Source: UBA8752 sp964223495 (GTDB taxonomy: Bacteria > Bacteroidota > Bacteroidia > Flavobacteriales_D > Sanyastnellaceae). Taken from it: a stretch of 64,000 bases of DNA. The stretch spans positions 21,743 to 85,742 of the forward strand of contig CAXQGL010000029.1 of assembly GCA_964223495.1 (NCBI GenBank). Reading direction: 5' to 3'. Of the stretch, positions 57,255 through 64,000 are shown piece after piece (the stretch's first letter is position 1; each line of letters starts with the position of its first letter). The notes beneath the pieces were generated by a model. That model worked only from the letters and a program-made list of their open reading frames with translations. It made no database searches and was not told where the DNA came from. The position numbers and the translations under genes were made by a program.

Positions 57255-60200
57255 ATGATTCTCGTTTACGATACCGAGACCACCGGACTGCCTAGGGATT
57301 GGAATGCACCGCTGACCGATGGTGAGAACTGGCCGCGCCTCGTACAGCTTGCCTGGCAGTTGCACGCACCGGATGGCAAGCTGGTGTCCCGGGGAAACCG
57401 AATCGTGCGGCCGGATGGATTCACCATTCCATTCAATGCGGCCAAGGTCCATGGCATCACGACCGACCGGGCTCTGGAAGAAGGGCACCCACTGCAAGAG
57501 GTATTGGATGAGTTCGGGCTTGACCTGGATCGCGCCGATCACGTCATGGGCCACAATGTCGAATTCGACGTGAACATTGTCGGCGCGGAGTGGATTCGCC
57601 TCGGTGCCGCTGCCGAACGCGTGACGGACAAGGCGGTGATCGATTCCAAGGACGAAGCCACGGAATTCTGTGCCATTCCCGGAGGAAAGGGGGGCAAATT
57701 CAAATGGCCCACATTGACCGAGCTCCACCAGAAGCTGTTCGGAGCCGGGTTCGGAGACGCCCACGATGCGGCATACGACGTGGACGCGACTGCACGGTGC
57801 TTTTTCGCCCTCGTCCAGCGTGGCATCATTGTTCGGGAGGGGTTTGTCCAGGGTGATGCGGTCCGGTATGAAGCCCCGAAGCTCGAAGAGGCCAACTTCG
57901 CACAGGCGCAGCAACAGCGCACCGCCACCGATGATGGCGCCGGAAGGCCCACTGAGGCCGAGGCAGCGGCATTGGCGGAGGTCCCATTCAGCCATTTGCA
58001 TGTCCACAGCCAATTCAGCGTCCTGCAGGCCACATCGAGCGTCCAGGATCTGGTTTCCGCAGCAGTGGCCATGGAAATGCCTGCCATCGGTCTGACCGAC
58101 CGTGGCAACATGATGGGGGCCTTCCAGTTTGTCCGTGCCGCCAACAGGGCGGGCATCAAGCCCATCGTGGGGGCCGAGCTGAACGTGTGCCGGGACCACA
58201 CCGACCGCTCCAAAAAGGACGACGGGTATCCCATCGTCTTGCTCGCCCGGAATCAGAAGGGGTATCACCGATTGGCCAAGCTCAGCTCCAAGGCCTTCAC
58301 GGACGGGTTCTACTACGTTCCCAGAATTGACCGAGACCTGCTCCTCGCATCCAAGGAGGACCTGATCGTGACCACCGGCGGGCTGTTCAGCGAAGTGCCG
58401 AGTCTGCTGCTCAACGTGGGCGACCGGCAGGCGGAGGAGGCCTTCCTCTGGTGGAAGGAGCACTTCGGAGCGCATTTCTATGCCGAGCTGAACCGCCACG
58501 GACTCGAGGAGGAGAAGGTGGTCAATGACTTCCTGCTCGAGATGTGCCGCAAGTACGGTGTGCGCTACATCGCGGCGAACAGCAGTTTCTACACCACACG
58601 CAAGGAGGCGGATGCCCACGACATTCTGCTGTGCGTGAAGGACGCGGCCAATGTCAGCCAGCCCAAGCGCTATGTCGGAAAGCGGGGTCGGGAATTCCGA
58701 TTCGGTTTGCCCAATGACGAGTTCTATTTCAAGTCACCCGATGAGATGCGCAAGCTGTTCGCGGATGTCCCGGAAGCCTTCGAGACCGTGCGTGACATCG
58801 TCGATGGCTGCGAATCCTATGTCCTCGAACGGGACGTGCTCCTGCCGGCATTCGACATTCCGCAGGAATTCGTCCACCCTGAGGACGCTGTGGATGGCGG
58901 CAAGCGGGGAGAGAACGCCTATTTGCGACACATCACCTACAAAGGTGCCGAGGAGCGCTACCCTGAACTCACGGAGGAAATCCGGCAGCGTCTCGATTTC
59001 GAACTCGAGACGATCGAGCGGACCGGATACCCGGGGTATTTCCTGATCGTTCAGGATTTCACCTCGGCTGCCCGAAGGATGGGCGTCAGCGTGGGGCCCG
59101 GCAGGGGCTCCGCGGCGGGCAGCGCGGTGGCCTATTGCACGGGCATCACCAACATGGACCCCATCGAATACGACCTGCTGTTCGAGCGCTTCCTGAACCC
59201 GGACCGGGTGTCCCTGCCGGACATTGACATCGACTTCGATGATGAGGGGCGCGGCAAGGTGATCGAATACGTCATCGACAAGTACGGTGCCAACCAGGTC
59301 GCACAGATCATCACCTATGGTACCATGGCGGCCAAGAGCTCCATCCGCGATACCGCGAGGGTCATGGAGCTGCCCCTCGGCGACGCGGACCGCCTGGCCA
59401 AGCAGATGCCGGAGATATCCTTGGCGAAGCTCTTCAAGCTGAGCGATCAGGAACTCAAGGAGAAGCTGCGCGGACAGGACGGACTGGACATGGCGAACGC
59501 CATCAAGGCCATCCACGACCGGGAAGGTCTCGAAGGGGAGGTGGTCCGCAAGGCCCGCATCATCGAAGGATCCGTCCGGAATACGGGCATCCACGCTTGC
59601 GGCGTGATCATCACGCCCGACGACATCACCAATTTCGTCCCGGTCGCGACCGCCAAGGACAGCGACATGGTGTGCACCCAATTCGACAATGCCGTTGCCG
59701 AGGATGCCGGCCTGTTGAAGATGGACTTTCTCGGGCTGAGGACCCTGACCATCATCAAGGATGCCGTGGAGAACATCCGCAAGCGCAGTGGCATGCTCCT
59801 CGATCCGGAGGCTTTCCCGCTGGACGATGCGACGACCTATGGCCTGTTCCAGAAAGGCGAGACCGTGGGCATCTTCCAATACGAGTCGGTGGGCATGCAG
59901 CGCTACCTCAAGGAGCTCAAGCCGACGGAGTTCGCGGACCTCATCGCCATGAATGCGTTGTACCGGCCGGGTCCCCTCGAATACATCCCCGCATTCGTGC
60001 GGCGGAAGCATGGCAAGGAGCCCGTGACCTACGACCTCGCAGCCTGTGAGGAGTACCTCGCCGAAACCTATGGCATCACCGTCTACCAGGAGCAGGTCAT
60101 GCTGCTGAGCCAGAAGCTTGCGGGATTCACCAAGGGCGAGGCAGACACCCTCCGGAAGGCGATGGGCAAGAAGAAGGCCGACCTGATCGCCCAGATGAAG

Positions 60201-61544
60201 CCCAAGTTCCTCGAGGGTGGTGCGGAGCGGGGGCACGAGGCCGAGGTGCTCGAGAAGATCTGGAAGGACTGGGAGGCATTTGCGAGTTACGCCTTCAACA
60301 AGTCGCACTCCACCTGCTATGCATGGGTGGCCTACCAAACGGCCTATCTCAAGGCAAACCATCCGGCGGAATTCATGGCGGCGGTCCTGTCCAACAACAT
60401 GTCGGACATCAAGAAGGTCACCTTCTTCATGGAGGAGTGTCGTCGCATGGGCGTGCCGGTCCTGGGGCCCGACGTCAATGAATCCGAATTCAAGTTCGCG
60501 GTGAATGCGGAGGGGGCCATCCGCTTCGGTCTGGGCGCCATGAGCGGTGTGGGTGAAGGCGCCGTGGCCTCCATCGTGGAGAGCCGCAAGGAGGAGCCGT
60601 ATTCCAGCATCTTTGATTTCGCCACCAAGGTGAACCTTAAGGACTGCAACAAGCGGGTCTTCGAGGCGCTGGCGAGGGGGGGCGGATTCGATGATCTGCC
60701 CAACGCCATTTTCCGGGCCCAATGCTTCGCGGAAGATGTGAAGGGACGCACGACCATCGAGCTGGCCATCCGCTATGGTCAGGCGACGCAGGAGAGTGCG
60801 AATTCGGCCCAGGCTTCCCTGTTCGGGGGCGACAGTGGCGCCATGGAGATTCCGGAGCCGCCGGTGCCCATCTGCGAGGAGTGGGCGCCCTTCGACAAAC
60901 TCGCCCGCGAGAAGGAAGTGGTGGGTGTGTACCTGTCAGGCCACCCGCTCGATCAATTCAAGGTGCAGATGGAGCAGTTCTGCACAAAGGGTGGATTGGC
61001 CAATCTGGAGGACCTCGAGGCTGCCCGGGGCCGGACGATTTCGTTCGGAGGGATGGTCACGGAGGCCGAGCACAGGATCGGCAAGAACGGGAGGCCTTGG
61101 GGCGGTATGACCATGGAAGACTATGTGGGCAGCCGGCGGTTTCCGTTCTGGGGAGACGATTACGTGAAATTCAAGGACTTCATGGTCGAGGGGTGGTTCC
61201 TCTTCGTGAAGGGCAAGGTCCAGATGAAGCAGTTTCGCGGAGCGGAGGAGATGGAATTCAAGGTCCAGCGGATTGAGCTCCTGTCGGATGTGCTCGAGAA
61301 GATGGCCGGCCGACTGCGGGTGCAGCTCGACCTCGAAAAAGTGGATGAGGCCATGGTGGAACAGATCTGTGCGCTCATCGAGTCCCATGAGGGTGGGGTG
61401 GGGGTCACCGTGGAGCTTCACCATCCGGAGGCGGTGTTGGAAATGCCTTCACGGCGCAAACGTGTGGCGCTGTCGCAGGAATTGCTCGAGGAACTTGAGT
61501 CCATCGACGGCGTCGCCTACAAGGTCATGGGTTCCGGTGGATAA
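57255..61544 (+). CDS. dnaE: DNA polymerase III alpha subunit with fused N-terminal 3'-5' exonuclease
   Basis: 1429 aa from the ATG at 57255 (MILVYDTETTGL); a start at 57189 would add 22 residues. Residues 1-200 are a DEDDh proofreading exonuclease: DTETTG, HNVEFDVNI, HDAAYDVDATARC. Then DnaE proper: PHP domain (HLHVHSQFSVLQAT, IGLTDRGNMMGA), palm with the catalytic acids PDIDIDFDDEGRGKV, MAAKSSIRDTAR, fingers GIFQYESVGMQRYL and YRPGPLEYIP, tandem HhH (TFFMEECRRMGVPVLGPDVN), and an OB-fold near the end (ISFGGMVTEAEHRIGKNGRPW). Replicative polymerase of the chromosome. Exonuclease-DnaE fusions occur in Bacteroidota and replace a separate DnaQ. Confidence 0.96.
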   Translation: MILVYDTETTGLPRDWNAPLTDGENWPRLVQLAWQLHAPDGKLVSRGNRIVRPDGFTIPFNAAKVHGITTDRALEEGHPLQEVLDEFGLDLDRADHVMGHNVEFDVNIVGAEWIRLGAAAERVTDKAVIDSKDEATEFCAIPGGKGGKFKWPTLTELHQKLFGAGFGDAHDAAYDVDATARCFFALVQRGIIVREGFVQGDAVRYEAPKLEEANFAQAQQQRTATDDGAGRPTEAEAAALAEVPFSHLHVHSQFSVLQATSSVQDLVSAAVAMEMPAIGLTDRGNMMGAFQFVRAANRAGIKPIVGAELNVCRDHTDRSKKDDGYPIVLLARNQKGYHRLAKLSSKAFTDGFYYVPRIDRDLLLASKEDLIVTTGGLFSEVPSLLLNVGDRQAEEAFLWWKEHFGAHFYAELNRHGLEEEKVVNDFLLEMCRKYGVRYIAANSSFYTTRKEADAHDILLCVKDAANVSQPKRYVGKRGREFRFGLPNDEFYFKSPDEMRKLFADVPEAFETVRDIVDGCESYVLERDVLLPAFDIPQEFVHPEDAVDGGKRGENAYLRHITYKGAEERYPELTEEIRQRLDFELETIERTGYPGYFLIVQDFTSAARRMGVSVGPGRGSAAGSAVAYCTGITNMDPIEYDLLFERFLNPDRVSLPDIDIDFDDEGRGKVIEYVIDKYGANQVAQIITYGTMAAKSSIRDTARVMELPLGDADRLAKQMPEISLAKLFKLSDQELKEKLRGQDGLDMANAIKAIHDREGLEGEVVRKARIIEGSVRNTGIHACGVIITPDDITNFVPVATAKDSDMVCTQFDNAVAEDAGLLKMDFLGLRTLTIIKDAVENIRKRSGMLLDPEAFPLDDATTYGLFQKGETVGIFQYESVGMQRYLKELKPTEFADLIAMNALYRPGPLEYIPAFVRRKHGKEPVTYDLAACEEYLAETYGITVYQEQVMLLSQKLAGFTKGEADTLRKAMGKKKADLIAQMKPKFLEGGAERGHEAEVLEKIWKDWEAFASYAFNKSHSTCYAWVAYQTAYLKANHPAEFMAAVLSNNMSDIKKVTFFMEECRRMGVPVLGPDVNESEFKFAVNAEGAIRFGLGAMSGVGEGAVASIVESRKEEPYSSIFDFATKVNLKDCNKRVFEALARGGGFDDLPNAIFRAQCFAEDVKGRTTIELAIRYGQATQESANSAQASLFGGDSGAMEIPEPPVPICEEWAPFDKLAREKEVVGVYLSGHPLDQFKVQMEQFCTKGGLANLEDLEAARGRTISFGGMVTEAEHRIGKNGRPWGGMTMEDYVGSRRFPFWGDDYVKFKDFMVEGWFLFVKGKVQMKQFRGAEEMEFKVQRIELLSDVLEKMAGRLRVQLDLEKVDEAMVEQICALIESHEGGVGVTVELHHPEAVLEMPSRRKRVALSQELLEELESIDGVAYKVMGSGG

Positions 61545-61593
61545 GTTGACACCCTTTGGCGATCCCGGTTCTGCTGCGCTTGGGAGAGCCGTT

Positions 61594-61601
61594 TAACTTT
61601 G
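61594..61601 (+). promoter_or_regulatory. trxA: -7 element TAACTTTG of trxA
   Basis: Perfect TAnnTTTG match 22 bp before the trxA ATG. At the -33 position only a weak TTCTG is present (61568-61572). Confidence 0.55.
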
Positions 61602-61623
61602 GCCTGCATACAACGCTAGCCCC

Positions 61624-61944
61624 ATGGCAACTGAAATCAACGAAGCAAACTTCGAGGAGGTCGTGATGAACACGGACAAGCCCGTGATGATCGACTTCTG
61701 GGCGGAATGGTGCGGCCCCTGCCGCATGGTCGGCCCCGTCGTCGAGAAAATCGCCGGCGACTATGAAGGCAAGGCCGTCGTCGGCACGGTCGACGTCGAC
61801 ACCAACCAGGAAATCAGCATGAAATTCGGAGTGCGCTCCATTCCGACCATCGTCTTTCTCAAAAACGGAGAAGTGGTGGACAAGTCCGTCGGAGCCGTTC
61901 CTGAGAACGTGCTGACCGAAAAATTGGAGAAGTTGATGGCCTAA
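61624..61944 (+). CDS. trxA: thioredoxin
   Basis: 106 aa, the usual length. Dithiol-disulfide oxidoreductase with active site FWAEWCGPCRMVGPV, cis-proline in RSIPTIVFLKNGE, and the conserved Gly of VDKSVGAVP. No signal peptide, so cytoplasmic. Own promoter (61594) and terminator (61971). Confidence 0.97.
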   Translation: MATEINEANFEEVVMNTDKPVMIDFWAEWCGPCRMVGPVVEKIAGDYEGKAVVGTVDVDTNQEISMKFGVRSIPTIVFLKNGEVVDKSVGAVPENVLTEKLEKLMA

Positions 61945-61970
61945 CTGCCGTCCGCACCCAACACCTTTTC

Positions 61971-61998
61971 AAACGCCCCGCCTCCGAGCGGGGCGTTT
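61971..61998 (+). terminator. Rho-independent terminator of trxA
   Basis: AAACGCCCCG (61971-61980) pairs perfectly with CGGGGCGTTT (61989-61998) over an 8-base loop. It lies 26 bp after the trxA stop. Confidence 0.88.
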
Positions 61999-62007
61999 GC
62001 TTGGATG

Positions 62008-62015
62008 TATCTTTG
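62008..62015 (+). promoter_or_regulatory. -7 element TATCTTTG before the DUF58 gene
   Basis: Perfect TAnnTTTG match directly after the trxA terminator and only 8 bp before the GTG at 62024; the transcript would have almost no leader. No TTG at -33, where the terminator stem lies. Confidence 0.4.
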
Positions 62016-62023
62016 AAACAGCC

Positions 62024-62953
62024 GTGCCCATCGACCTGCAACCCCACCAATTCCGCCAGCTCGGATCGCTCGAATTCCTCGCCAAACAAGCGGTGGAGGG
62101 CTTCATCACTGGCTTGCACCGCAGTCCCTATCACGGTTTCAGTGTGGAGTTCGCCGAGCACCGCCTGTACAATCCGGGCGAGAGTATGCGGCACGTGGAT
62201 TGGAAGCTGTACGCCCGATCGGATCGCTACTACGTCAAGCGCTACGAGGAGGAGACGAACCTCCGTTGCCAGATCGTGATCGATACCAGCGGCTCCATGT
62301 ATTACCCTGCCGACGTGAGCCCGGAGCAAGGGATGAACAAGATCAAGTTCGCCACCCACGCCGCCGCCACGCTCATCGAGCTGTTCAAGCGTCAGCGGGA
62401 CGCCGTTGGACTCAGCCTGTTTGACAGCACGTTGCACGCGCACCACAAGGCCCGGTCCACCCAGGCCCACCAGCACCTCATGTATGCGGAGTTGGAACGC
62501 GTGCTCGCCGGTGTTGGAAAAGGCGGGGGTGAGACGGCAGCCGTCGAGGCGCTCCACACGATCGCCGAGGCCACACCCAAACGGTCTCTGATCGTCCTGT
62601 TCTCTGACCTGTTGGACCGCACCCAGGACCTGGATGCCGTCTTCGCCGCAATGGCGCACTTGCGCCACGCGAAGCATGAGGTCGTGGTGTTCCACGTGCT
62701 GGACGAGAAGACGGAGCAGCGCTTCGATTTCGCCGACCGCCCCACGACGTTCATCGACCTGGAAAGTGGAGAGGAGGTGAGGGCCAATCCGGCAGAGGTC
62801 CGTGAGGCCTATGTGGCCCGCATGGCTGAGCTCAGGAAGGATCTCAATGTGCGCTGTGGATCTGCGGGAATCGACTGGGTCGAGGTGGACATCCAGCAAG
62901 GCGTCAATCCGGTACTGACGGCCTACTTGCTCAAGCGACAGCGCATGCGATGA
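62024..62953 (+). CDS. DUF58 (VWA-like) protein
   Basis: 309 aa from the GTG at 62024 (MPIDLQPHQFRQLGSLEFL); a TTG at 61997 lies inside the trxA terminator and is less likely. DUF58 signature region: SPYHGFSVEFAEHRLYNPGESMRHVDWKLYAR, followed by a von Willebrand A-like fold with a MIDAS-type motif IVIDTSGSMYY. DUF58 proteins usually act with MoxR AAA+ ATPases and Bat proteins in aerotolerance or envelope assembly; none of these partners is in the window, so it looks detached from the usual cluster. Confidence 0.9.
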   Translation: MPIDLQPHQFRQLGSLEFLAKQAVEGFITGLHRSPYHGFSVEFAEHRLYNPGESMRHVDWKLYARSDRYYVKRYEEETNLRCQIVIDTSGSMYYPADVSPEQGMNKIKFATHAAATLIELFKRQRDAVGLSLFDSTLHAHHKARSTQAHQHLMYAELERVLAGVGKGGGETAAVEALHTIAEATPKRSLIVLFSDLLDRTQDLDAVFAAMAHLRHAKHEVVVFHVLDEKTEQRFDFADRPTTFIDLESGEEVRANPAEVREAYVARMAELRKDLNVRCGSAGIDWVEVDIQQGVNPVLTAYLLKRQRMR

Positions 62954-62962
62954 GCAGATAAT

Positions 62963-63009
62963 GTTGATATCTTTAGTCTGTAAATCAACAGGTTAAATGG
63001 GTTATCAAC
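62963..63009. repeat. AT-rich segment with ATCAAC repeats in intergenic region
   Basis: GTTGAT (62963-62968) is followed by two inverted copies ATCAAC (62984-62989 and 63004-63009). The second is part of TTATCAACA, one base from a DnaA box. This is the most AT-rich stretch near here and may hold the promoter of the next gene (TATCTTTA at 62968-62975). Confidence 0.35.
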
Positions 63010-63090
63010 ATTTCTACAGTGTGATTTCTTGCGCAATTGTGAATAGCGTGCTTTCTTGCCCGCCCTTCACAACACGCCCTCGGGCACGCC

Positions 63091-63501
63091 ATGCCAAGAC
63101 ACTTCCTCATTCGCCGCGCCGCACGTGCCGCAGCCGCTTCAGCCGCCATCCTGGCACCAGTGTCCACCTTTTCCCTGGCCACTGCCCATGATGCGATCTG
63201 GTCGTTGCCGTCTTACCGCATGTGTGTGAAGGACCCCATTGGAAAAAAGCACTTGCTTGAGCGGATGGAAATCGTCACCGAGGACCTGCAACGTGTGGTC
63301 CTTCGCGTGGAGATGGAGCAGGAGAGTTTTGTGCTGTATCAGGTAGGCACACCTGATGGAAGGGTGCTGCGCAGCGGATCTTGGCTGCTGGCTCCCGGAA
63401 AAAACGAATTGGTGCTGGATGCCAAGGAATGGCCATCCGGCACATTGGAACTCAGTGTCCTGACGAAACAGGACCTGATGAAGCTCGATTTCACACGTTG
63501 A
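63091..63501 (+). CDS. small secreted protein resembling an isolated T9SS sorting domain
   Basis: 136 aa with an Ala-rich N-terminal export signal (MPRHFLIRRAARAAAASAAI...ATA). The remaining ~100 residues read like a Por-secretion C-terminal beta-sandwich: VVLRVEMEQESFVLYQVGTP, DGRVLRSGSWLLAPGKNELVLDA, WPSGTLELSVL, matching the order of strand, Gly-Arg turn, 'aG.n...ld', 'l.sG.y.l.v' in type A domains. There is no cargo domain in front. It may be a free-standing fold used in the envelope, or a diverged remnant. No family assignment is certain. Confidence 0.7.
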   Translation: MPRHFLIRRAARAAAASAAILAPVSTFSLATAHDAIWSLPSYRMCVKDPIGKKHLLERMEIVTEDLQRVVLRVEMEQESFVLYQVGTPDGRVLRSGSWLLAPGKNELVLDAKEWPSGTLELSVLTKQDLMKLDFTR

Positions 63502-63550
63502 GCTTCCGATCACAGCGGAGGCATTTGCCGCGAAAAAAATGAGATGCCAC

Positions 63551-63583
63551 TTGCAACCATATGTAGGCGCAGACGTATATTTG
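63551..63583 (+). promoter_or_regulatory. promoter of tRNA-Asp (TTG ... TATATTTG)
   Basis: TTG at 63551-63553 and TATATTTG at 63576-63583 are separated by 22 bp, both matching the Bacteroidetes consensus. The tRNA begins 43 bp after the -7 element. Confidence 0.7.
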
Positions 63584-63626
63584 CGCCCCCACAGACGGGA
63601 AGCCGTTTGTGAAGGTCGAAAGACCA

Positions 63627-63703
63627 GGTCTGGTAGTTCAGTTGGTTAGAATACATGCCTGTCACGCATGGGGTCGCGAGTTCGAGTCTCGTCCAGACCG
63701 CCA
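63627..63703 (+). tRNA. tRNA-Asp (GTC)
   Basis: Acceptor GGTCTGG (63627-63633) pairs with CCAGACC (63693-63699); anticodon stem CATGC/GCATG encloses CTGTCAC with anticodon GTC at 63661-63663; the T arm is GCGAG-TTCGAGT-CTCGT. Discriminator G at 63700 and CCA encoded at 63701-63703. All four arms fold, so it should be functional. Confidence 0.97.
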
Positions 63704-63716
63704 ACACAAATCGAGA

Positions 63717-63747
63717 GTCCCTCAGCCCCAACGGCTGGGGGACTTTT
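63717..63747 (+). terminator. terminator of tRNA-Asp
   Basis: GTCCCTCAGCC (63717-63727) pairs with GGCTGGGGGAC (63733-63743) with one T-G wobble, followed by TTTT. Confidence 0.85.
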
Positions 63748-63961
63748 GCTTCCCGCCTGTGCTTACCAGAGTGCTTACATGCCAGCCTAAATCATTTTCA
63801 AAACGGAGAAAGCTCCCTTTGCTCGAGCATGATGGTGCCGGGCTTGGCCTTGGTCGTCTTGTTCTCTTTGAGGATCTCCAGCTTCATGGGGCGAAGCTGC
63901 CCCGGCCACCTCATCGAGGTGGTAAACCCTGGCAACTCTGTGTACTGACTAACTTGCAGCC
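63748..63961. other. 214-bp region after tRNA-Asp with no supported gene
   Basis: A minus-strand frame ending at the TGA near 63802 gives ~37 codons (Lys/Glu-rich, MKLEILKENKTTKAK). It lacks an upstream start region or known motif; it may be a gene remnant. No copy of the tRNA 3' end was seen, so there is no sign of an integrated element here. Confidence 0.3.
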
Positions 63962-64000
63962 ATGCGCATTCCAACAATCCTTGCCGCTGCCTGCCTGATG
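63962..64000 (+). CDS. start of an exported protein, truncated by window end
   Basis: ATG at 63962 opens MRIPTILAAACLM, the beginning of a typical signal peptide, and the frame runs off the window. Only 13 codons are visible, so identity is unknown. Confidence 0.4.
   Translation, partial: MRIPTILAAACLM

Noticed and set aside
62963..63012. AT-rich segment with near-DnaA motif TTATCAACA as a possible origin
   Set aside because: Only one imperfect box and no dnaA, dnaN or similar neighbours; more likely a promoter region.
63627..64000. tRNA-Asp 3' end as attachment site of an integrated element
   Set aside because: No duplicated tRNA 3' segment, integrase or mobile gene is visible in the 300 bp after the tRNA.

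Overview
The window reads as a chromosome segment of a member of the Bacteroidota, most likely a marine or aquatic Flavobacteriales-type organism with an unusually GC-rich genome (GC judged by eye, not computed). Evidence: type IX secretion (T9SS) C-terminal sorting domains on at least six proteins, T9SS components PorT and PorE-like, a SusC/SusD pair, a Rho with a long charged insert, a DnaE with a fused proofreading exonuclease, ribosomal protein S16 with a long acidic tail, few recognisable Shine-Dalgarno sites, and TAnnTTTG-like promoter elements. Cys/Asp-rich GCTDxxACNY repeats in secreted proteins also fit aquatic Bacteroidota.

Layout. 1-7.1 kb: a methylmalonyl-CoA mutase that looks like a MutA-MutB fusion, fmt, a MATE exporter, a TrmH-type methyltransferase, HU and a thioesterase. 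7.4-18.8 kb: four large secreted T9SS cargo proteins in tandem, three followed by good terminators, built from shared modules: carbohydrate-binding-like repeats, an unnamed ~200-residue domain present three times, Cys-rich repeats, a fasciclin domain and SprB-like repeats. 18.8-33.2 kb: PhoD-like phosphatase, a small conserved protein, a cysteine dioxygenase-methyltransferase fusion, pdxH, rlmI, recQ, tpiA, prmA, porT, a small membrane protein, rho, a phosphodiesterase and a PorE-like protein.

33.2-52.5 kb is an alpha-glucan utilisation region. Transcribed leftward from a NUDIX-type regulator are a secreted T9SS alpha-amylase, SusC, SusD, two accessory surface proteins, a GH13 lipoprotein and a secreted sugar-dehydrogenase-like protein. 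Transcribed rightward from the same divergence is a tight operon pfkA-gap-sugar kinase-pgmB-maltose phosphorylase. Together they describe surface starch hydrolysis, TonB-dependent import, phosphorolysis of maltose to glucose and beta-glucose-1-phosphate, isomerisation, and entry into glycolysis. A 19-bp inverted repeat (ACGTGTA-N5-TACACGT) precedes susC and a matching variant precedes the amylase; these are the best candidate operators for the NUDIX regulator.

52.5-64 kb: a lamin-tail protein, PIN-PhoH, rimM-rpsP, folE, dnaE with exonuclease, trxA, a DUF58 protein, a small secreted protein resembling an isolated T9SS sorting domain, tRNA-Asp, and the first codons of a gene running off the window. 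No insertion sequence, prophage, CRISPR array or rRNA was seen. All statements rest on reading the sequence and family knowledge; no database search was run.
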